A stretch of 64,000 nt of DNA, taken from Microvirga sp. GTDB taxonomy: Bacteria; Pseudomonadota; Alphaproteobacteria; Rhizobiales; Beijerinckiaceae. The translations under genes and the position numbers were made by a program. The notes under the pieces are model-generated. The model ran no database searches and was not told where the DNA came from. It saw only the letters and a list, made by a program, of their open reading frames with translations. Below are positions 61,426 through 64,000 of this stretch, in pieces; the stretch's first letter is position 1; each line of letters opens with the position of its first letter. The stretch covers positions 1 through 64,000 of the forward strand of contig NZ_JACXAB010000004.1 in the NCBI RefSeq assembly GCF_014699075.1, in the 5' to 3' direction.

Positions 61426-61766
61426 ATGAGAGCATACTGTTTAGGGATCGCGTTGCTGGTCCCAAGAGCTTGTCTCAGCCCCGCCGCGGCCCAACAGGTT
61501 CCGCGGCTCGACATCGAGGCGACCTGTCGGGCCGCGCCGCGCCTGCTTGCGGAGGATGCCCCCCGTACGAGGGCTGCATGCGGGACGAGACGGACGCCGA
61601 GCGCGAGCTCAACACGATGTGGGGCAGTGCGGCCGCAGCCCACCGCGAAAGGTGCGCGGGGGAAGCCCAGATCGGCGGCTCGCCCAGCTACGTCGACATG
61701 CTGACCTGCCTTGAGATGGCTCAGGGCGCCGCGTCGACGAAGCCGCGCCGACAGCGCTCTCCGTGA
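61426..61766 (+). pseudogene. Frameshifted small secreted protein gene
   Basis: An excellent GAGGAGG ribosome binding site and ATG at 61426 open a signal peptide and a mature start (QQVPRLDIEATCRAAPRL). At a run of six C (61559-61564) the reading continues sensibly only in another frame: PYEGCMRDETDAEREL..., then GSPSYVDMLTCLEMAQ. One base in the C run is extra, from a real mutation, a sequencing error, or slippage. The intact form would be a Cys-containing periplasmic protein of about 100-110 residues. Confidence 0.7.
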
Positions 61767-61918
61767 TGCGATCTCGCCCGATCCTGGTTCGGCCCGAAGG
61801 GAAAGCCATTACCACGACGACCCACCATCGCCCATGAGGATCTGCAACCCGTCAAACCGCTGAGCGCGGCGGAGCAGGCCATGAAGAACCGGGACATGTC
61901 TTCGAGAGGAGATCCAGG

Positions 61919-62389
61919 ATGAACCCATCGCTCAATCCCGCCGCCCCCCATCATCTGCCGGCGTTCATCGTCGGCCCTGGCGAGACGGACGTGTTCATGG
62001 TGGCCATGGCCGTGGTCCTGATCGTCGCCGTGATGGCCGTCGGCCTCCTGTTCCTCCGTCTGCACACGCTCCCCGAGCGGATCGCCCATAAAGGCCACAA
62101 GCTCCAGTTCGAGATCGTCGCTGTGCTGGGCCTGCTGGCCCTGTTCACGCATATCCACGCCTTCTGGGTTGCCGGCCTGCTGCTCGCCTTGATCGACATC
62201 CCCGATTTCGGGTGGCCGCTGCGCCGGATCGCCGGATCGCTGGAGAAGATCGCCGACATCCCACCCGGCAAGGGCGCCGACGGCGAGCCCGACGGAACTG
62301 TGACCGACCATGCCTCGGACGAAGGCACGGCCGAAGTGCCGAAGATCATCACTCTCTCCCGCATGCCGAAGGAGCGGACCGATGCTTGA
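61919..62389 (+). CDS. Small inner-membrane protein preceding an HlyD gene
   Basis: A 156-residue protein with two or three hydrophobic helices (about 22-46, 66-84 and 83-95), a Leu-rich segment with HKLQFEIVAVLGLLALFTHIHAFWVAG, and a charged C-terminal tail. It overlaps the following HlyD-type gene by 8 bp, so they are co-translated. Small membrane partners of this type accompany YibH/AaeA-like fusion proteins. The name of the family is not clear to me. GAGGAG precedes the start. Confidence 0.78.
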   Translation: MNPSLNPAAPHHLPAFIVGPGETDVFMVAMAVVLIVAVMAVGLLFLRLHTLPERIAHKGHKLQFEIVAVLGLLALFTHIHAFWVAGLLLALIDIPDFGWPLRRIAGSLEKIADIPPGKGADGEPDGTVTDHASDEGTAEVPKIITLSRMPKERTDA

Positions 62390-63617
62390 ACTGCTACTAT
62401 GCTCGGTGCTCACGATCCTGCCGGATTATCTCTATCGCCGCTACCGCCAGGGAAAGCGGCCTGGTAAGGAGATCACGCTCTACTCGGTCTGGTTCGAGCT
62501 GCGGTGGGGCATCGTTGCCTGCCTGATGCTCACGGTGGGGCTGATCACGGTCATCTTCTACAATCATCCCTCCACGACCAGCGCCACCTTGTACTACCGG
62601 ACAGTTCCGATCCTGCCGGAAACCAACGGCCGCGTCGCCGAGGTCTATGTCGATGGCGTAAGCGGTGAGGTGAAGCAAGGCTCGCCGATCTTCCGGCTCG
62701 ACAGCGCGACCCAGGAAGCGGCGGCGGAGGCGGCCCGGCGCAAGATCGCCGAGGTCGATGCTGCTCTGGTGGCGGCCAAGACCGATGTTCTGGCGGCGGA
62801 GGGAAAGATCCAGGAGGCCCGGAGCGACCATCAGCAGGCGGTGGACGAACTCCAGACGAAGCAGGAGATCTATCGGCGCAACCCAGGTGCCGTCGCGGTC
62901 CGTGACATCGAGCGGCTCCAGGTTGTTGTGCAGGGACGCCAAGGCGGGATCGATGCCGCCACCGCCGCAAAGAGCGCTGCCGAGGCGCAGATCTCCACCC
63001 TCCTGCCGGCCCAGAAGGCCAGTGCCGAAGCCGCATTGGCTCAGGCCGAGGTGGAACTTCGGAAGACCATCGTCCGCGCGGGCGTGAATGGGCGGGTGGA
63101 GCAGTTCACGCTGCGGGTGGGCGACATCGTTAATCCGTTCATGCGCCCGGCCGGGATCCTGATTCCGGAAGGCGCCGGGCGCAAGGCCATCCAGGCGGGC
63201 TTCGGGCAGATCGAGGCGCAGGTCATGAAGGTCGGCATGGTGGCGGAGGTCACCTGCATCTCGAAGCCCTGGACCGTCATCCCCATGGTCGTGACGCAGG
63301 TGCAGGACTTCATCGCCGCCGGGCAGTTCCGGGGCGGCGAGCAACTGCTCGACCCGCAGCAAGTGGTGCGGCCGGGCACCATTCTGGTTTTCCTTGAGCC
63401 GCTCTACGAGGGTGGGCTGGACGGCGTGACGCCTGGCAGTTCCTGCATCGCCAACGCCTATACTAGCAACCACGATCTGATCGACTCCGGCCAGGTCGGC
63501 GCCACCAGGGGCCTGGTCCTTCACGCGGTGGATGCGGTCGGCATCGTGCATGCGATGATCCTGCGCATCCAGGCGCTGGTGCTGCCGATCCAGACCCTCG
63601 TGTTCAGCGGGCACTGA
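62382..63617 (+). CDS. HlyD-family membrane fusion protein
   Basis: A 411-residue periplasmic adaptor with one N-terminal membrane helix (about 43-64), a lipoyl/barrel-sandwich start (ETNGRVAEVYVDGVSGEVKQGSPIFRLD), a long coiled-coil hairpin (about 105-225, Ala/Glu/Gln-rich), and the returning half (KTIVRAGVNGRVEQFTLRVGD). A C-terminal hydrophobic stretch at about 380-408 is unusual. No RND, MFS or ABC pump and no TolC gene is adjacent; the small membrane protein upstream is its likely partner. Confidence 0.9.
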   Translation: MLELLLCSVLTILPDYLYRRYRQGKRPGKEITLYSVWFELRWGIVACLMLTVGLITVIFYNHPSTTSATLYYRTVPILPETNGRVAEVYVDGVSGEVKQGSPIFRLDSATQEAAAEAARRKIAEVDAALVAAKTDVLAAEGKIQEARSDHQQAVDELQTKQEIYRRNPGAVAVRDIERLQVVVQGRQGGIDAATAAKSAAEAQISTLLPAQKASAEAALAQAEVELRKTIVRAGVNGRVEQFTLRVGDIVNPFMRPAGILIPEGAGRKAIQAGFGQIEAQVMKVGMVAEVTCISKPWTVIPMVVTQVQDFIAAGQFRGGEQLLDPQQVVRPGTILVFLEPLYEGGLDGVTPGSSCIANAYTSNHDLIDSGQVGATRGLVLHAVDAVGIVHAMILRIQALVLPIQTLVFSGH

Positions 63618-63756
63618 CGCCTTCGCGATCCGGAGCGGCCCTATTCCTGGCGATGTTCCCCTCGAGCGCGCTCACCGGCCAATCGATGGTAGTCAGCTAC
63701 GGGTGGCTCATGCAGTAGGAGCGTTTTCATCATCAGTCCTGTCATTCGAGATCTGC

Positions 63757-64000
63757 ATGCGAAAGCGCATCTCTCCACGCCTCTTTTCTCTCAGCGCGGT
63801 TCTGGCAATCAGTTTCGGGGGCTTGATGCTTCTGGCCGTCGGCTCCGTTCTCATCGTGAGCCTTGGAGGGGCGGGCCGGAACACCGGCGAGCTTCTGGCC
63901 GACAAGGCTAGCCTGATCCTGTCCTCCATCGAGCAGCGCATCCGGCAGCATCTTGGGCCAGTGGTGGCCCAGGCGGAGTATCTGAAGAACTCAATCGAGA
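63757..64000 (+). CDS. N-terminal part of a membrane sensor protein (cut by window end)
   Basis: An open frame from ATG at 63757 to the window edge (81 residues seen). A basic start, one transmembrane helix (about 11-36), then a helical periplasmic segment (LADKASLILSSIEQRIRQHLGPVVAQAEYL). This layout resembles the start of membrane-bound class III adenylate cyclases or other sensor proteins in Hyphomicrobiales; the effector domain is outside the window, so the class is a guess. Confidence 0.65.
   Translation, partial: MRKRISPRLFSLSAVLAISFGGLMLLAVGSVLIVSLGGAGRNTGELLADKASLILSSIEQRIRQHLGPVVAQAEYLKNSIE

Noticed and set aside
1..64000. CRISPR array, rRNA operon or replication origin
   Set aside because: No regularly spaced repeats, no rRNA-like sequence, and no cluster of DnaA-box-like sites were seen.

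Overview
The window looks like a chromosome segment of a GC-rich alphaproteobacterium of the order Hyphomicrobiales, closest in feel to Microvirga/Methylobacterium. This rests on gene content (DUF1236 lipoproteins, DUF882 M15 peptidase, DUF2778 and YkuD L,D-transpeptidases, a psuK-psuG pair, TniQ-type transposon genes) and on two sites matching the EcfG general-stress promoter (GGAAC-N16-CGTT). The genus is inferred from memory of gene families, not from a search.

Layout. 1-811 has no gene I can support. 0.8-33 kb is mostly ordinary chromosome: an FtsK-type translocase without membrane segments, a DUF1236 lipoprotein, an SDR oxidoreductase, a class A penicillin-binding protein coupled to a secreted protein of unknown function, glyoxalase I, a peptide-deformylase-like protein that has lost two metal ligands, tRNA-Asp, a PhoX phosphatase, a membrane-anchored sigma-1.1-like protein, several cell-wall enzymes (M15 peptidase and two L,D-transpeptidases), a metal/copper locus behind a MerR-type promoter (HMA chaperone, DUF4396, DUF305, and further on DUF411), MYG1 and HDAC-like hydrolases, pseudouridine catabolism genes, a GH43-like glycosidase, an alginate-lyase-like enzyme, a metallo-beta-lactamase hydrolase followed by a strongly structured candidate ncRNA, and a soluble chemoreceptor.

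34.4-51.4 kb is accessory DNA. It starts with two small bacterial ubiquitin-like (multiubiquitin-family) ORFs, one of them an N-terminal stub. A Tn7/Tn5053-like transposition module follows on the minus strand: two small genes, an AAA+/M41 protease, a TnsA-like nuclease, TniA, TniB and TniQ. Next come a lone C5 cytosine methyltransferase and a complete, overlapping type II CBASS operon: CD-NTase, Cap2 (E2-E1 fusion), Cap3 (JAB peptidase) and a two-TM SAVED effector. In the CBASS operon the CD-NTase should make a cyclic oligonucleotide on infection, Cap2 primes it by C-terminal conjugation, Cap3 reverses that, and the SAVED membrane protein senses the nucleotide and disrupts the inner membrane. 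The AAA+/M41 protein may remodel the transposition complex.

52-64 kb returns to chromosome-like genes but carries scars. A 3' fragment of an MscS channel and a 3' fragment of the ChaA Ca2+/H+ antiporter meet tail-out at about 53.79 kb, and a small secreted-protein gene is frameshifted at a C run. It also holds a sulfatase operon (formylglycine-generating enzyme, arylsulfatase, small secreted protein, HAD phosphatase) divergent from a NarX/NarL-like two-component pair, an HlyD-type membrane fusion protein operon, and the start of a membrane sensor protein cut by the window end.
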